DNA of 64,000 nt, taken from the NCBI RefSeq assembly GCF_007859275.1, contig NZ_VOHC01000028.1:62001-126000 (forward strand), read 5' to 3'. This DNA comes from Planomicrobium sp. CPCC 101079 (GTDB lineage Bacteria > Bacillota > Bacilli > Bacillales_A > Planococcaceae). Below are positions 7,251 through 16,043 of the stretch, piece after piece (positions within the stretch are counted from its first letter, which is position 1; each line of letters opens with the position of its first letter). Below the pieces are notes generated by a model. It made no database searches. It saw only the letters and a program-made list of their open reading frames with translations, and was not told where the DNA came from. Position numbers and translations under genes: made by a program.

Positions 7251-9043
7251 GTCAGCCCCTCCAATCTCTCAGCATAAGTCGCCATATCTTTATCGCCGCG
7301 GCCGGATACGCAAATCACAAGCAGTTCATCCGGAGCCATTTGTTTCGCCCACTTTTCCGCTTCCGCAATGGCATGGGCCGACTCCAGCGCCGGAATAATG
7401 CCTTCCAGCTGCGAAAATGTAATGACGGCTTTTAATGCTTCCTCGTCTGTGATCGCTTTGTATTCCACTCGTCCGATATCCGCCAAGTGGGCATGTTCCG
7501 GGCCGACGCCCGGGTAATCCAGGCCGGCTGAAATAGAATGGGCTTCCTGCACTTGCCCAGCATCATCCTGCAGCAACTTCATGAACGCCCCGTGCAGCAC
7601 ACCTTCTGTCCCTTTCGTCATTGTTGCTGCGTGTCTTTCGGTATCTGCGCCTTCGCCTGCCGCTTCCACGCCGATCAATTTCACCGATTCATCCTGCAAG
7701 AACGGATAGAACATGCCAATGGCATTGCTTCCACCGCCGATGCACGCAAGGACCACATCCGGCAACCGGCCTTCATGCTCCAAAATTTGGCGTCTTGTTT
7801 CTTTTCCGATAACGCTTTGGAAATCCCGGACCATTGTCGGAAACGGATGCGGTCCGAGCGCCGACCCGATCAAGTAATGCGTATCTTCAACATTTGTCAC
7901 CCAATAGCGAAGCGCCTCATTGACAGCATCCTTCAATGTCGAACTGCCTTTCGTAACGCTTTCCACCCGCGCACCAAGCAGCTTCATGCGAAAGACGTTC
8001 AATTGCTGGCGTTTGATGTCTTCTTCCCCCATAAATATGACGCACTCCAGATCAAACAGTGCACAAACCGTAGCAGTCGCCACGCCGTGCTGGCCGGCTC
8101 CCGTTTCTGCAACAATCTTGCGTTTGCCCATGCGCATCGCAAGCAGTGCTTGGCCAAGGGCATTATTGATTTTATGCGCTCCGGTATGATTCAAGTCTTC
8201 TCGCTTTAAATACACTTTCGGACCGCCCCATGCATCAGTCAATCGTTTGGCGAATGTCAGCGGCTGCTCGCGCCCGACGTATTCCTTCAAATAATGATGG
8301 TATTCTTCTAAAAACTCCGGGTCTTGCTTCGCTTCCGTATAGGCATCTTCCAATTCCTTGACAGCCTTCATCAGCGTTTCCGGAACGAATTGTCCGCCGT
8401 ATTTCCCGAAAAACCCTACTTTTTCTATCGCCTGCTCCATCAAATCACCCTTTGCTTGTTGAATGAATTTCTGTATCTTCGAACTGTCTTTTCTGCCATG
8501 CGTTTCCACGCCGCTTGATACATCGACCATAAACGGCCGGGTTTGCTTGATAGCCGAACGAACATTTTCCGGATTCAAGCCCCCTGCGACGATAAGCTTT
8601 GATGCATCGATTCCGCCGCCTTCAAGCAGACTCCAATCAAACACATTGCCGCTGCCTCCCCGATGATCCGTACCGGGCGCATCAACCAATACGTAATCGG
8701 CCACCGAATTTTTCAGCCTTTCGACATCTTGTTTGCTGCGGATGGAAAAAGCTTGGACGACCGGCACGCGGATCGCTTCGACTAAACTGTCCGGTTCGTC
8801 GCCGTGCAGCTGAACCATCGTCAACGGCACCATTTCGACCGCTTTCTCGATTTCTTCAAGAGAAGCATTTACAAAAACACCGATTTTTTCAATATCAACC
8901 GGCGCATATTTTGCTAATTCGTTAGCCCGTTCAACCGAAACCCGCCGTTTGCTCGGCGCAAAAACAAAGCCGATCGCGTCCGCTCCTTCCGCCGCTTTTA
9001 CATGTGCTTCTTCCATAAGTCCGCATATTTTCACTTTCGTCAT
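7247..9043 (-). CDS. trpFB: Fused phosphoribosylanthranilate isomerase - tryptophan synthase beta chain (TrpF-TrpB)
   Basis: One uninterrupted 598-aa frame holds two enzymes. Residues 1-201 are TrpF (MTKVKICGL, catalytic C7 and D121 in VLVDAPG), which isomerises phosphoribosylanthranilate. Residues 202-598 are a complete 397-aa TrpB with the PLP lysine in [10 protein letters not shown] (K291 of the fusion) and the phosphate loop GGGSNA, which makes tryptophan from indole and serine. Met202 (ATG at 8440) keeps a ribosome binding site, AAAGGGTGAT, so free TrpB may also be made. The ATG at 9043 overlaps the trpC stop (ATGA) with AAAGGAGAGG upstream. The two proteins are normally separate in Bacillus. 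A single T inserted in a TGATG stop-start overlap, or a sequencing error, would explain the join. Confidence 0.93.
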   Translation of the reverse strand: MTKVKICGLMEEAHVKAAEGADAIGFVFAPSKRRVSVERANELAKYAPVDIEKIGVFVNASLEEIEKAVEMVPLTMVQLHGDEPDSLVEAIRVPVVQAFSIRSKQDVERLKNSVADYVLVDAPGTDHRGGSGNVFDWSLLEGGGIDASKLIVAGGLNPENVRSAIKQTRPFMVDVSSGVETHGRKDSSKIQKFIQQAKGDLMEQAIEKVGFFGKYGGQFVPETLMKAVKELEDAYTEAKQDPEFLEEYHHYLKEYVGREQPLTFAKRLTDAWGGPKVYLKREDLNHTGAHKINNALGQALLAMRMGKRKIVAETGAGQHGVATATVCALFDLECVIFMGEEDIKRQQLNVFRMKLLGARVESVTKGSSTLKDAVNEALRYWVTNVEDTHYLIGSALGPHPFPTMVRDFQSVIGKETRRQILEHEGRLPDVVLACIGGGSNAIGMFYPFLQDESVKLIGVEAAGEGADTERHAATMTKGTEGVLHGAFMKLLQDDAGQVQEAHSISAGLDYPGVGPEHAHLADIGRVEYKAITDEEALKAVITFSQLEGIIPALESAHAIAEAEKWAKQMAPDELLVICVSGRGDKDMATYAERLEGLT

Positions 9044-9813
9044 CGGACAACCTCTCCTTTGATCGCTTCGCGGATCCACACGCCCGGATTTTCCGAGCGC
9101 ATCAACGCTTCACCGACCAAAATGCCCGAAGCGCCGCAGCTGTAAACAAACCGGGCGTCCTCTTTCGTATGAAGGCCGCTCTCACTGATCAAAATCCGGC
9201 CGCTGTCAAAAGGAAATTTTTTCGCCAGTTCAGCGGTCCGTTCGAGCGACACATTGAACGTCTTTAAATCACGGTTGTTGACACCGATCAATAGAGCATC
9301 CAGCTCTAATGCAGTTTCCAGTTCTTCTTCATCGTGCACTTCAACCAATATTTCCAAATCTTGCGCTTTCGCATACTGGTACAGCCGCTGCAGCTCCTCT
9401 TTTTCCAAAGCTGCAACGATCAATAAAATGATGGTAGCGCCCGCGCTTTTAGCCCGATCGATTTGGATTTCGCTGATCATAAAGTCTTTGCAGAGTACCG
9501 GGACGGATACCGCTTGTGCCACTTGCCGCAAATCGTCGATCGATCCTTTAAAATAGGTTTCGTCTGTCAGTACCGATATGGCAGCGGCGCCGGCTTGTTC
9601 ATACTTTTTCGCCTGCTCAACAATATTGACCGTTGTATGGATGTCTCCTTTCGATGGCGACGCCCGTTTGATCTCGGAAATAACGCCGTTTCTGTTGCGC
9701 AAATGGTCGGCCAAACGTGTTTTTTCGGGAAAAACGCAATTTTCGCCGGGACTGTTTGTATAGTGTTGAATCTCTTCACGTTTGGTGGCAATGATTTTAT
9801 CTAAAATGGTCAT
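9040..9813 (-). CDS. trpC: Indole-3-glycerol phosphate synthase
   Basis: A 257-aa TIM-barrel enzyme that closes the indole ring of CdRP. Typical motifs are [12 protein letters not shown] at the N-terminus, [14 protein letters not shown] (catalytic lysine), [28 protein letters not shown] and [11 protein letters not shown]. Its ATG overlaps the trpD stop as ATGA, with AGGAG upstream, and its own stop overlaps the trpF start the same way. The tight overlaps imply coupled translation across the operon. Confidence 0.97.
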   Translation of the reverse strand: MTILDKIIATKREEIQHYTNSPGENCVFPEKTRLADHLRNRNGVISEIKRASPSKGDIHTTVNIVEQAKKYEQAGAAAISVLTDETYFKGSIDDLRQVAQAVSVPVLCKDFMISEIQIDRAKSAGATIILLIVAALEKEELQRLYQYAKAQDLEILVEVHDEEELETALELDALLIGVNNRDLKTFNVSLERTAELAKKFPFDSGRILISESGLHTKEDARFVYSCGASGILVGEALMRSENPGVWIREAIKGEVVR

Positions 9814-10802
9814 ACAAGCACTCCTGACGTGATGCGATGAAGCTCGAAAACACGAGCTGTTTCACCGGATAAGATGGATTTTCGGGCTTGATGGACGCCT
9901 TCCGCAATCGAAGAGACACGTGCGCTGACGTAAAGGGCAGCTCCTGCGTTTAGCGCAACAGTATCCAAATACGCACTTTCTTTTCCTTCAAGCACGCCCA
10001 TGAAAATCTCTGCGTTGCGCATCGGCTCACCTCCGCGAATCGCTTCGATTGGCGCCGTTTCCAATCCCGCCTCATGCGGGTGGATCGTCATTTTTTGTTT
10101 GCCCTGTTCATTAAAAACAATCAATTCGTTTGTTCCGGCTAGCGACAATTCGTCAAGGCCGCCTGCTCCATGAATGAGCGCTCCACGCGTTCTGCCTAAG
10201 CGCATCAGCGCATCGGCCATAGGCTCCATCATATCGCGGCGATATACACCTGTCATTTGGACAGAAATCGGCAGCGGATTGGCAAGCGGACCAACCAGAT
10301 TAAAAATGGTCGGCGTGCCGATGTTCTTGCGCACAGCCCGCAACGGGCCAAGAGCAGGATGGATAGCCGGAGCGAATAAAAAGGCAATGCCGGTTTGTTC
10401 GAGCATCGCCGGGATGGAGGCAACGTCCAGCCCGGTGGAAATTCCAAGCGCTTCCAGCACGTCCGCACTGCCCGTCTTGCTCGATACGCTCCGGTTCCCA
10501 TGCTTGGCCACCGTCATGCCGCATCCTGCCAACACAAAAGCGGTGAGCGTGCTGATGTTAAAACTGAATGACCGATCGCCTCCAGTTCCGCAAACATCGA
10601 TCAGTTCGCCGTAAACTTGCGGCAATGCCACTGCTTTTTCCCGCATCGCTCTTACCAGGCCTACGAGTTCATCGGCCGTTTCACCTTTTGTGTGCAGTTC
10701 AGTTAAAAACTGTTTTATCATTGATTCGTTAACGTTCCCGCTCAATATTTCCAAAGACTTTTCATACATTTGCTGTTCTGTATAATTCTCTGCTCTTCTC
10801 AT
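9810..10802 (-). CDS. trpD: Anthranilate phosphoribosyltransferase
   Basis: A 330-aa glycosyltransferase family 3 enzyme that joins anthranilate to PRPP. The PRPP-binding CGTGGD, the KHGNRS motif and the NLVGPLANP segment are present. The start at 10802 has GAGGAG upstream; a second in-frame ATG 11 codons in is possible. It is the first structural gene after the T-box leader, which is unusual because trpE normally leads Bacillus trp operons. Neither trpE nor trpG lies in this window. Confidence 0.96.
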   Translation of the reverse strand: MRRAENYTEQQMYEKSLEILSGNVNESMIKQFLTELHTKGETADELVGLVRAMREKAVALPQVYGELIDVCGTGGDRSFSFNISTLTAFVLAGCGMTVAKHGNRSVSSKTGSADVLEALGISTGLDVASIPAMLEQTGIAFLFAPAIHPALGPLRAVRKNIGTPTIFNLVGPLANPLPISVQMTGVYRRDMMEPMADALMRLGRTRGALIHGAGGLDELSLAGTNELIVFNEQGKQKMTIHPHEAGLETAPIEAIRGGEPMRNAEIFMGVLEGKESAYLDTVALNAGAALYVSARVSSIAEGVHQARKSILSGETARVFELHRITSGVLV

Positions 10803-10833
10803 CTCAATCGCTCCTCGACTTGTCTTTTAAATG

Positions 10834-10872
10834 CAAAAATCCCCGCAACCGGACAGTCATCCGGTTGCGGGG
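10834..10872 (-). terminator. T-box-controlled attenuator terminator of the trp operon
   Basis: CCCCGCAACCGG, loop, CCGGTTGCGGGG followed by ATTTTT on the minus strand is a strong intrinsic terminator between the T-box sequence and trpD. Uncharged tRNA-Trp should favour the competing antiterminator. Confidence 0.92.
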
Positions 10873-11161
10873 ACGGGTTAAAACCGCGGTACCACCACGC
10901 ATTAGTGCCTTTTTGCACTCACTTAAACAGGCTATTCGCCTTGCCCTTTAACGCAGGGTATACGTCTCCCTTACTCGCTTCCGCTTTCAGGCCAGCTCTC
11001 CTAAGTCCATTCGCGCAAGCCGTCCAATCAGCTCCCACCAGCCGCTGACTCTCTAAATGGATGTTCTTGCCTACTCGTCTCAATCTTCGATTTCTCTGCT
11101 ATCTATGCTCTGCTCTTCTAGGCTTTTCTCTCAAAGGGACTTGTCGGCTCGTTCAACAAGT
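10834..11161 (-). promoter_or_regulatory. T-box riboswitch, tRNA-Trp specific
   Basis: The leader between the promoter and trpD has all T-box hallmarks on the minus strand. Stem I contains AGAGAGTCAGCGGCTGGTGG. The specifier loop reads GAA TGG ACT with the tryptophan codon TGG at 11009-11007. The T-box sequence GGTGGTACCGCG is at 10896-10885, next to the attenuator. Uncharged tRNA-Trp would pair with the specifier and the T-box bulge and allow read-through into trpDC(FB)A. The specifier codon matches the downstream genes. Confidence 0.93.
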
Positions 11162-11168
11162 TTCATTC

Positions 11169-11197
11169 ATATTAAAGTCTTTTGTTTATTCTGTCAA
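11169..11197 (-). promoter_or_regulatory. Sigma-A promoter of the trp operon
   Basis: Minus strand TTGACA (11197-11192), a 17-bp spacer and TAATAT (11174-11169). Transcription should start near 11161, at the head of the T-box leader. Confidence 0.88.
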
Positions 11198-11226
11198 GTC
11201 CAAATAATATCACTTATTGTATCATC

Positions 11227-12375
11227 TTAGAGACCCATCCGTTTGGCGACGATTGTTTTCATGATTTCATTGGAACCGGCATAAATGGCGGCAACTGGAA
11301 TATCACGGTACCGCCGGGCGATTTTGTATTCTTCCATATAGCCATAACCGCCATGCAGCTGCATGCATTCCCCTGAAATTTTCTTTGCCGTATCCGTTAG
11401 CCAGTATTTGGCCATTGAAACTTTAGAGACAATATCCTTGTCGGCCATATGGTCTTCGATGAGCGATTCAAGAAACGAATGGCCCAGTTCCACTTCGGTT
11501 GCCATTTCCACCAGTTTGAATTGCGTATTTTGGAAAGAGCTGATCGGCTTGCCAAACGCTTTTCGCGATTTCACGTAATCAAGCGTCAACTCCAGCATGT
11601 CTTCAGAAGCGGCTTGCGCTGCAATAGCGACAACCAGGCGTTCTTGCTGCAGCTTTTCCATTAAATATGAAAAGCCCTGGTTTTCAACACCTATTAAATT
11701 TGACGCTGGGACGATGCAGTCTTCAAAATACAATTCCGATGTGTCTTGAGCGTGCAAACCGACTTTATTGAGCTTGCGCCCTTTCGTAAAACCAGGCGTC
11801 CCTTCCTCGATTATCAGCAAAGAAATGCCGCGATGCTTTGGTTCCGCTTTTGGATCGGTCTTGACCGCCGTGAGGACAAGTGTCGAATTGATGCCATTGG
11901 TGATAAAGGTTTTTTGGCCGTTGACGATATAATGATCGCCTTGGCGGACAGCTGTCGTCGACAAGTTGGCAAGGTCTGACCCCGCGCCGGGCTCCGTCAT
12001 TGCGATTGCCGTAATGTGGTCTCCCGATACACATCCCGGCAGCCAGCGCTGTTTTTGTTCTTCCGTGCCATATGCCTCGATGTAAGGCACGGTAATATCA
12101 TTATGAAGCCCAACACCGGTGAGGCTGGCACCAACCCGCTCCATTTCTTCGCCAATGATAACTGCATACCGAAAATCGGTGTCAAGGCCGCCGTACTGTT
12201 CTTCCACTTGCGAGCATAAAAAACCCATATCGCCTAACTGTTTCCAAAACGATTTGGGTATCAAATGGTCTCCTTCCCACTTTTCGTATTGCGGCACTGC
12301 CTCTTTCTCCAAAAACTTGCGCAACGATTTGCGGAACATTTCATGTTCTGCTTCTTCAAATCGATACTTGCCCAC
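11227..12375 (-). CDS. Acyl-CoA dehydrogenase (LCAD/isovaleryl-CoA dehydrogenase-like)
   Basis: A 382-aa flavoprotein that introduces the first double bond of acyl-CoA beta-oxidation, passing electrons to ETF. FAD/substrate motifs [14 protein letters not shown] and [12 protein letters not shown] are present. The C-terminal motif reads YAGSNEIMK, so the glutamate of the YEGT type is replaced by alanine. A glutamate (E262) just before YVKSRKAFG fits the helix-G catalytic base of the LCAD and isovaleryl-CoA dehydrogenase groups. The GTG start has GGGGGG upstream. It is the third gene of the thiolase-SDR operon and probably under the same FadR box. Confidence 0.93.
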   Translation of the reverse strand: MGKYRFEEAEHEMFRKSLRKFLEKEAVPQYEKWEGDHLIPKSFWKQLGDMGFLCSQVEEQYGGLDTDFRYAVIIGEEMERVGASLTGVGLHNDITVPYIEAYGTEEQKQRWLPGCVSGDHITAIAMTEPGAGSDLANLSTTAVRQGDHYIVNGQKTFITNGINSTLVLTAVKTDPKAEPKHRGISLLIIEEGTPGFTKGRKLNKVGLHAQDTSELYFEDCIVPASNLIGVENQGFSYLMEKLQQERLVVAIAAQAASEDMLELTLDYVKSRKAFGKPISSFQNTQFKLVEMATEVELGHSFLESLIEDHMADKDIVSKVSMAKYWLTDTAKKISGECMQLHGGYGYMEEYKIARRYRDIPVAAIYAGSNEIMKTIVAKRMGL

Positions 12376-12387
12376 TCGTATCCCCCC

Positions 12388-13158
12388 TTATTTCGGCTGC
12401 ATGCGAATAGCGCCGTCGAGCCGGATCACTTCACCGTTCAACATAACGTTTTCTGCTACGCTTTCCACCAGCTGCGCATATTCTGAAGGTTGTCCGAGGC
12501 GTGCCGGAAACGGCACCGATGCAGAAAGTGATTCAACTGCCGCTTCTGGCAATCCATCAAACATCGGTGTTTTCATAAGTCCAGGCGCAATTGCCATGAC
12601 CCGGATTCCATATTGCGCAAATTCGCGTGCAATTGGCAACGTCATGGAAACAATACCGCCTTTCGAAGCACTGTACGCCGCTTGGCCGATCTGGCCCTCA
12701 AAAGCGGCGACCGAGGCTGTGGAAATGATGACGCCGCGCTCGCCGTTTCCGTTCGATTCGTTTTTCCGCATAGCGGCAGCAGCCACCCGGATCACATTAA
12801 AGCTGCCAATCAAATTGATTTGAATAATTTTCTCGAACTGCTCAAGTGGCATCGGACCATTTTTTGCAACGACTTTCCCAGGGGTGCCGATGCCTGCACA
12901 GTTGACGACTGCATTAATGTGGCCGAAGCGCTCCACAACTTGCGCGATATTTTGTTCAACTTGTTTAGCATCGGTCACGTCTGTCTGGAGATAGAAAACA
13001 CTTTCTCTTCCAAGCTCTTCAATCAGTTTTTTAGAGCGTTCCGAATTTAAATCAAAAATCGCCGCTTGGCCGCCCTTTTCCACAATTCGCCTAACGGTCG
13101 CTTCGCCAAGACCAGATGCCCCGCCTGTCACAACCGCTTTCATGTCTGCCAGTTCCAT
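12388..13158 (-). CDS. SDR-family 3-hydroxyacyl-CoA dehydrogenase-like oxidoreductase
   Basis: A 256-aa short-chain dehydrogenase with NAD-binding TGGASGLG (11-18), NCAG (86-89) and the catalytic triad S149, Y162, K166. The sequence is closest in style to type-2 3-hydroxyacyl-CoA dehydrogenases (HSD17B10-like; [14 protein letters not shown]). Between a thiolase and an acyl-CoA dehydrogenase it would supply the 3-hydroxyacyl-CoA oxidation step. No enoyl-CoA hydratase is in the cluster. Gaps to its neighbours are 27 and 12 bases, so it is co-transcribed. Confidence 0.9.
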   Translation of the reverse strand: MELADMKAVVTGGASGLGEATVRRIVEKGGQAAIFDLNSERSKKLIEELGRESVFYLQTDVTDAKQVEQNIAQVVERFGHINAVVNCAGIGTPGKVVAKNGPMPLEQFEKIIQINLIGSFNVIRVAAAAMRKNESNGNGERGVIISTASVAAFEGQIGQAAYSASKGGIVSMTLPIAREFAQYGIRVMAIAPGLMKTPMFDGLPEAAVESLSASVPFPARLGQPSEYAQLVESVAENVMLNGEVIRLDGAIRMQPK

Positions 13159-13185
13159 TGCAATCCCCCTTTATCGAAACTCTTT

Positions 13186-14334
13186 TTATAGCCTTTCAAT
13201 AATTGTGGCGTTGGCCATTCCCATTCCTTCGCAAATAGCCAGCAGTCCGTAGCGCCCTTCAATGCGTTCGAGTTCATGGACGAGCGAAACCAATAACCTT
13301 GTACCGGTCGCACCAAGCGGATGCCCAAGAGCGATGGCGCCTCCGCCAACATTTAATTTCTCTGGATCTCCGCCGACATCGGCAAGCCAAGCGAGTGGAA
13401 CCGGCGCAAATGCTTCGTTTACTTCATAGCGGTCGATGTCTTCAATCTTCAAGCCCGCTTTTTCCAACGCTTTTTTCGTTGCCGCAATTGGCCCGGTTAA
13501 CATCAACGTTGGATCAGATCCGATTACTACTCGGGAAATAATGCGCGCTTTCGGTTTTAGGCCAAGTTCCTGCGCTTTCTCCCCTGACATCAATAGCACC
13601 GCTGAGGCCCCATCGCTCATTTGGCTCGCATTTCCTGCGGTAATGGAACCGTTTTCATCAAACACGGCCTTTAAGCCGCCGAGTACTTCCATAGTCGTTC
13701 CAACACGAGGCCCCTCATCCACTGCCACTACGCGCTTTTCGCCGTTTTCGCTTTCTACTTCAACCGGTACGATTTCCTGTTCATAAGAGCCATTCGCTAT
13801 CGCTTTTTGCGCACGCTCATGACTTTGAACCGAATATGCGTCCAACTGCTCTCGCGTGAATTTCCATTTTTCCGCGATGCGTTCTGCAGATAGGCCTTGA
13901 TTGATAATTTCGTATTCACTAGTCAGTTTTTCACTCGGCTCGGCTCCTTGCATGTTCGAGAACATCGGCACACGCGTCATGCTTTCAACACCCCCTGCAA
14001 TGACGATATCCATATCGCCAGCCAAAATGGCCTGGGCTGCAAAATGCACCGCTTGCTGGCTCGAGCCGCATTGCCGATCGATGGTGACGCCCGGCACATG
14101 ATCAGGAAAGCCGGCAATTAACGCCGCTGTCCGCGCAATATTGCCGCCTTGTTCACCAGCTTGTGAAACACATCCTAAAATGACGTCTTCCACGTCTCCT
14201 TTTTCAACGCCTGCACGATTTACCAATTCCTCCAGTACTTTAGCCGCAAGCTCATCCGGCCGAATGCCTCCAAGTACTCCTTTACGCCGGCCGACCGCTG
14301 ACCGAACAGCTTCTACAATTACTGCCTCCCTCAT
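13186..14334 (-). CDS. Acetyl-CoA C-acyltransferase (thiolase)
   Basis: A 382-aa thiolase II-family enzyme that cleaves 3-ketoacyl-CoA, the last step of beta-oxidation. The nucleophile is C89 (DRQCGSSQ), with H338 (GHPLGATG) and C368 (AICEGMG) completing the site; NEAFAP is also present. It is the first gene of a thiolase-SDR-acyl-CoA dehydrogenase operon, with a FadR-type operator 53 bases upstream. The ATG at 14334 is preceded by GGGGTG. Confidence 0.95.
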   Translation of the reverse strand: MREAVIVEAVRSAVGRRKGVLGGIRPDELAAKVLEELVNRAGVEKGDVEDVILGCVSQAGEQGGNIARTAALIAGFPDHVPGVTIDRQCGSSQQAVHFAAQAILAGDMDIVIAGGVESMTRVPMFSNMQGAEPSEKLTSEYEIINQGLSAERIAEKWKFTREQLDAYSVQSHERAQKAIANGSYEQEIVPVEVESENGEKRVVAVDEGPRVGTTMEVLGGLKAVFDENGSITAGNASQMSDGASAVLLMSGEKAQELGLKPKARIISRVVIGSDPTLMLTGPIAATKKALEKAGLKIEDIDRYEVNEAFAPVPLAWLADVGGDPEKLNVGGGAIALGHPLGATGTRLLVSLVHELERIEGRYGLLAICEGMGMANATIIERL

Positions 14335-14386
14335 TTCTACACCCCGCTTGGTTAGTCATTTTCAGATTCGAAATAAACTTCAGAAT

Positions 14387-14404
14387 TGAATGACTATTCA
14401 TTCA
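14387..14404. promoter_or_regulatory. FadR (YsiA-type) operator upstream of the thiolase operon
   Basis: TGAATGACTATTCATTCA matches exactly the B. subtilis FadR consensus as I recall it, TGAATGANTANTCATTCA. FadR represses fatty-acid degradation genes until long-chain acyl-CoA binds. Location 53 bases before the thiolase start fits control of the three-gene operon. Confidence 0.85.
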
Positions 14405-14443
14405 ATTACTGCTATTGTACAAGAGCTTTACGCCAAATGCCAT

Positions 14444-14470
14444 AAAAAAACCTGCAGAAACCTCTGCAGG
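14444..14470 (-). terminator. Terminator of the osmoprotectant ABC operon
   Basis: CCTGCAGA, GGT, TCTGCAGG followed by seven T on the minus strand, just past the stop of the binding-protein gene. Confidence 0.88.
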
Positions 14471-14482
14471 CTGGGAGAATCA

Positions 14483-15394
14483 CTATTCTGTTATCAAACC
14501 TTTTTCAACAAGAAATTCACGTGCTACATCGCTTGCGACTTCTTGGTCCTGATCGACGCGCGCATTCATCGCAAGCATTTCTTCTTCACTGATTTGTCCA
14601 GCAAGCTCGTTCAACACATTCTCCAACTCCGGATATTCTTCAAGCGTTTCTAACCGGACAACCGGCGCTGCATCGTATTTCGGGAAAAACGACAAGTCAT
14701 CTTCGGTTGTTTCAAGATCGAACAACCCAATTCGGCTGTCCGTTGTGAACGCAGGAATCACGTCGACTTCCCCGTTCTTCACAGCTTCGTACATAATAGC
14801 CGGATCAAAACTTTCCATTTGCGAAAAATTGAACGGATATGTCTTCACCATATCGTTGTAGCCGTCTCCTTTACGTTCATAAAAAGGATGCGGTGCTCCA
14901 AACGACATGTCTTCTTTCTGTGAAATCTCCGCAAGTTCCGAATATGTCTCCGCCGAGTAACCACTATCTTTAGAAAATGCCAAGGTATAGCCATTTTCAA
15001 ATCCAAGCGGTTCTAGCCAAGTCGCTTTCAACTGTTCTTCATACCCTTGGCGGACGCGTTCTAACACCTCTTCCGACGATTGGCCTGGAACGGACTCTTC
15101 TTTCAAGACATCTTTCAACCCGGTGCCCGTATATTCCACGTACAAGTCAATATCCCCTTGTTCAAGTGCAGGAGTCAAAATCGCCACTTCTCCAAGCCCT
15201 TCCTCGTATTCCACTGTGTAATCCGAATTCGCTTCGATATACTGCCCTAAAATCTGAGGCAAAATGTATTGCTCAGTCCATGGTTTACCGCCTATGACAA
15301 TTGGATCTTTGCTTTCTCCGCCTGTTTCCGAACCGCAACCCGACAACACAACCGCCACTGCCAACAAAACACCAAACGCGCTTTTCTTCATCAT
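14483..15394 (-). CDS. Osmoprotectant (glycine betaine/carnitine/choline) ABC transporter, substrate-binding lipoprotein
   Basis: A 303-aa OpuAC-family (PF04069) binding protein. The N-terminal signal ends in the lipobox LSGC with C20 as the lipidation site, so it is anchored outside the membrane. The family opening IVIGGKPWTEQYILPQILGQYIE and YVEYTGTGL are present. OpuBC/OpuCC-type proteins bind trimethylammonium compounds for osmotic protection; the exact ligand cannot be read. It is the last gene of a three-gene operon. Confidence 0.9.
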   Translation of the reverse strand: MMKKSAFGVLLAVAVVLSGCGSETGGESKDPIVIGGKPWTEQYILPQILGQYIEANSDYTVEYEEGLGEVAILTPALEQGDIDLYVEYTGTGLKDVLKEESVPGQSSEEVLERVRQGYEEQLKATWLEPLGFENGYTLAFSKDSGYSAETYSELAEISQKEDMSFGAPHPFYERKGDGYNDMVKTYPFNFSQMESFDPAIMYEAVKNGEVDVIPAFTTDSRIGLFDLETTEDDLSFFPKYDAAPVVRLETLEEYPELENVLNELAGQISEEEMLAMNARVDQDQEVASDVAREFLVEKGLITE

Positions 15395-15404
15395 GGAACC
15401 CCCT

Positions 15405-16043
15405 TTAAATTTTCAGTCCTCTTGGCGTGACTTTCTTTTCAATCCACTTCAATATCCAATCAAACCCGATGGCGAGCAGCGCAACCGGCAAAGCGCCCGC
15501 CAAAACGAGTGAATTGTTATAAGATTGCAAGCCACGGTAAATGATATCCCCTAAGCCACCAGCTCCGACAAAGGTAGCGAGTGTTGCAATTCCAACCGTG
15601 AGGACAGTAGCAGTGCGTATGCCTGCCATGATAAAAGGCAAGGCAAGCGGAAGTTCGATTTGCCGCAGTATTTGCGTCTTGGTCATGCCCATTCCGCGGC
15701 CTGCCTCAATAATTGACGCATCAACTCCGGTAATGCCGGTATACGTATTCCGTAAAATGGGCAGCAAAGCGTAAATGATGAGCGCCAGCAGCGCTGTCGG
15801 GTAGCCAATTCCTAGAATCGGCACCAAAAATCCAAACAGCGCCAGGCTCGGTATTGTTTGGAAAATCGCTGTCACGCCAATAACCGGCTCTGCATAACGG
15901 CGATAACGCGCAATAAGGATGCCTAAAGGCAAAGAAATTGCGATTCCGATTGCAATGGCTATAAACGACAGGTAAATATGTTCCATAAACGCAGTTTGAA
16001 TCATTTCTTGACGGCTTACGAGGGTGTCCAGGAAATTCTTCAT
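15405..16043 (-). CDS. Osmoprotectant ABC transporter, permease
   Basis: A 212-aa OpuB/OpuC-type permease with about five membrane segments and the ATPase-contact loop EAGRGMGMTKTQILRQIELPLALP. OpuB and OpuC of Bacillus use two different permeases on either side of the binding protein gene; here there is only one, so the permease would act as a homodimer. The start overlaps the ATPase stop by four bases. Confidence 0.92.
   Translation of the reverse strand: MKNFLDTLVSRQEMIQTAFMEHIYLSFIAIAIGIAISLPLGILIARYRRYAEPVIGVTAIFQTIPSLALFGFLVPILGIGYPTALLALIIYALLPILRNTYTGITGVDASIIEAGRGMGMTKTQILRQIELPLALPFIMAGIRTATVLTVGIATLATFVGAGGLGDIIYRGLQSYNNSLVLAGALPVALLAIGFDWILKWIEKKVTPRGLKI

Noticed and set aside
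7538..8209. 223-codon open frame on the plus strand
   Set aside because: Antisense to the trpB part of trpFB, with Cys/His/Phe-rich translation typical of shadow frames.
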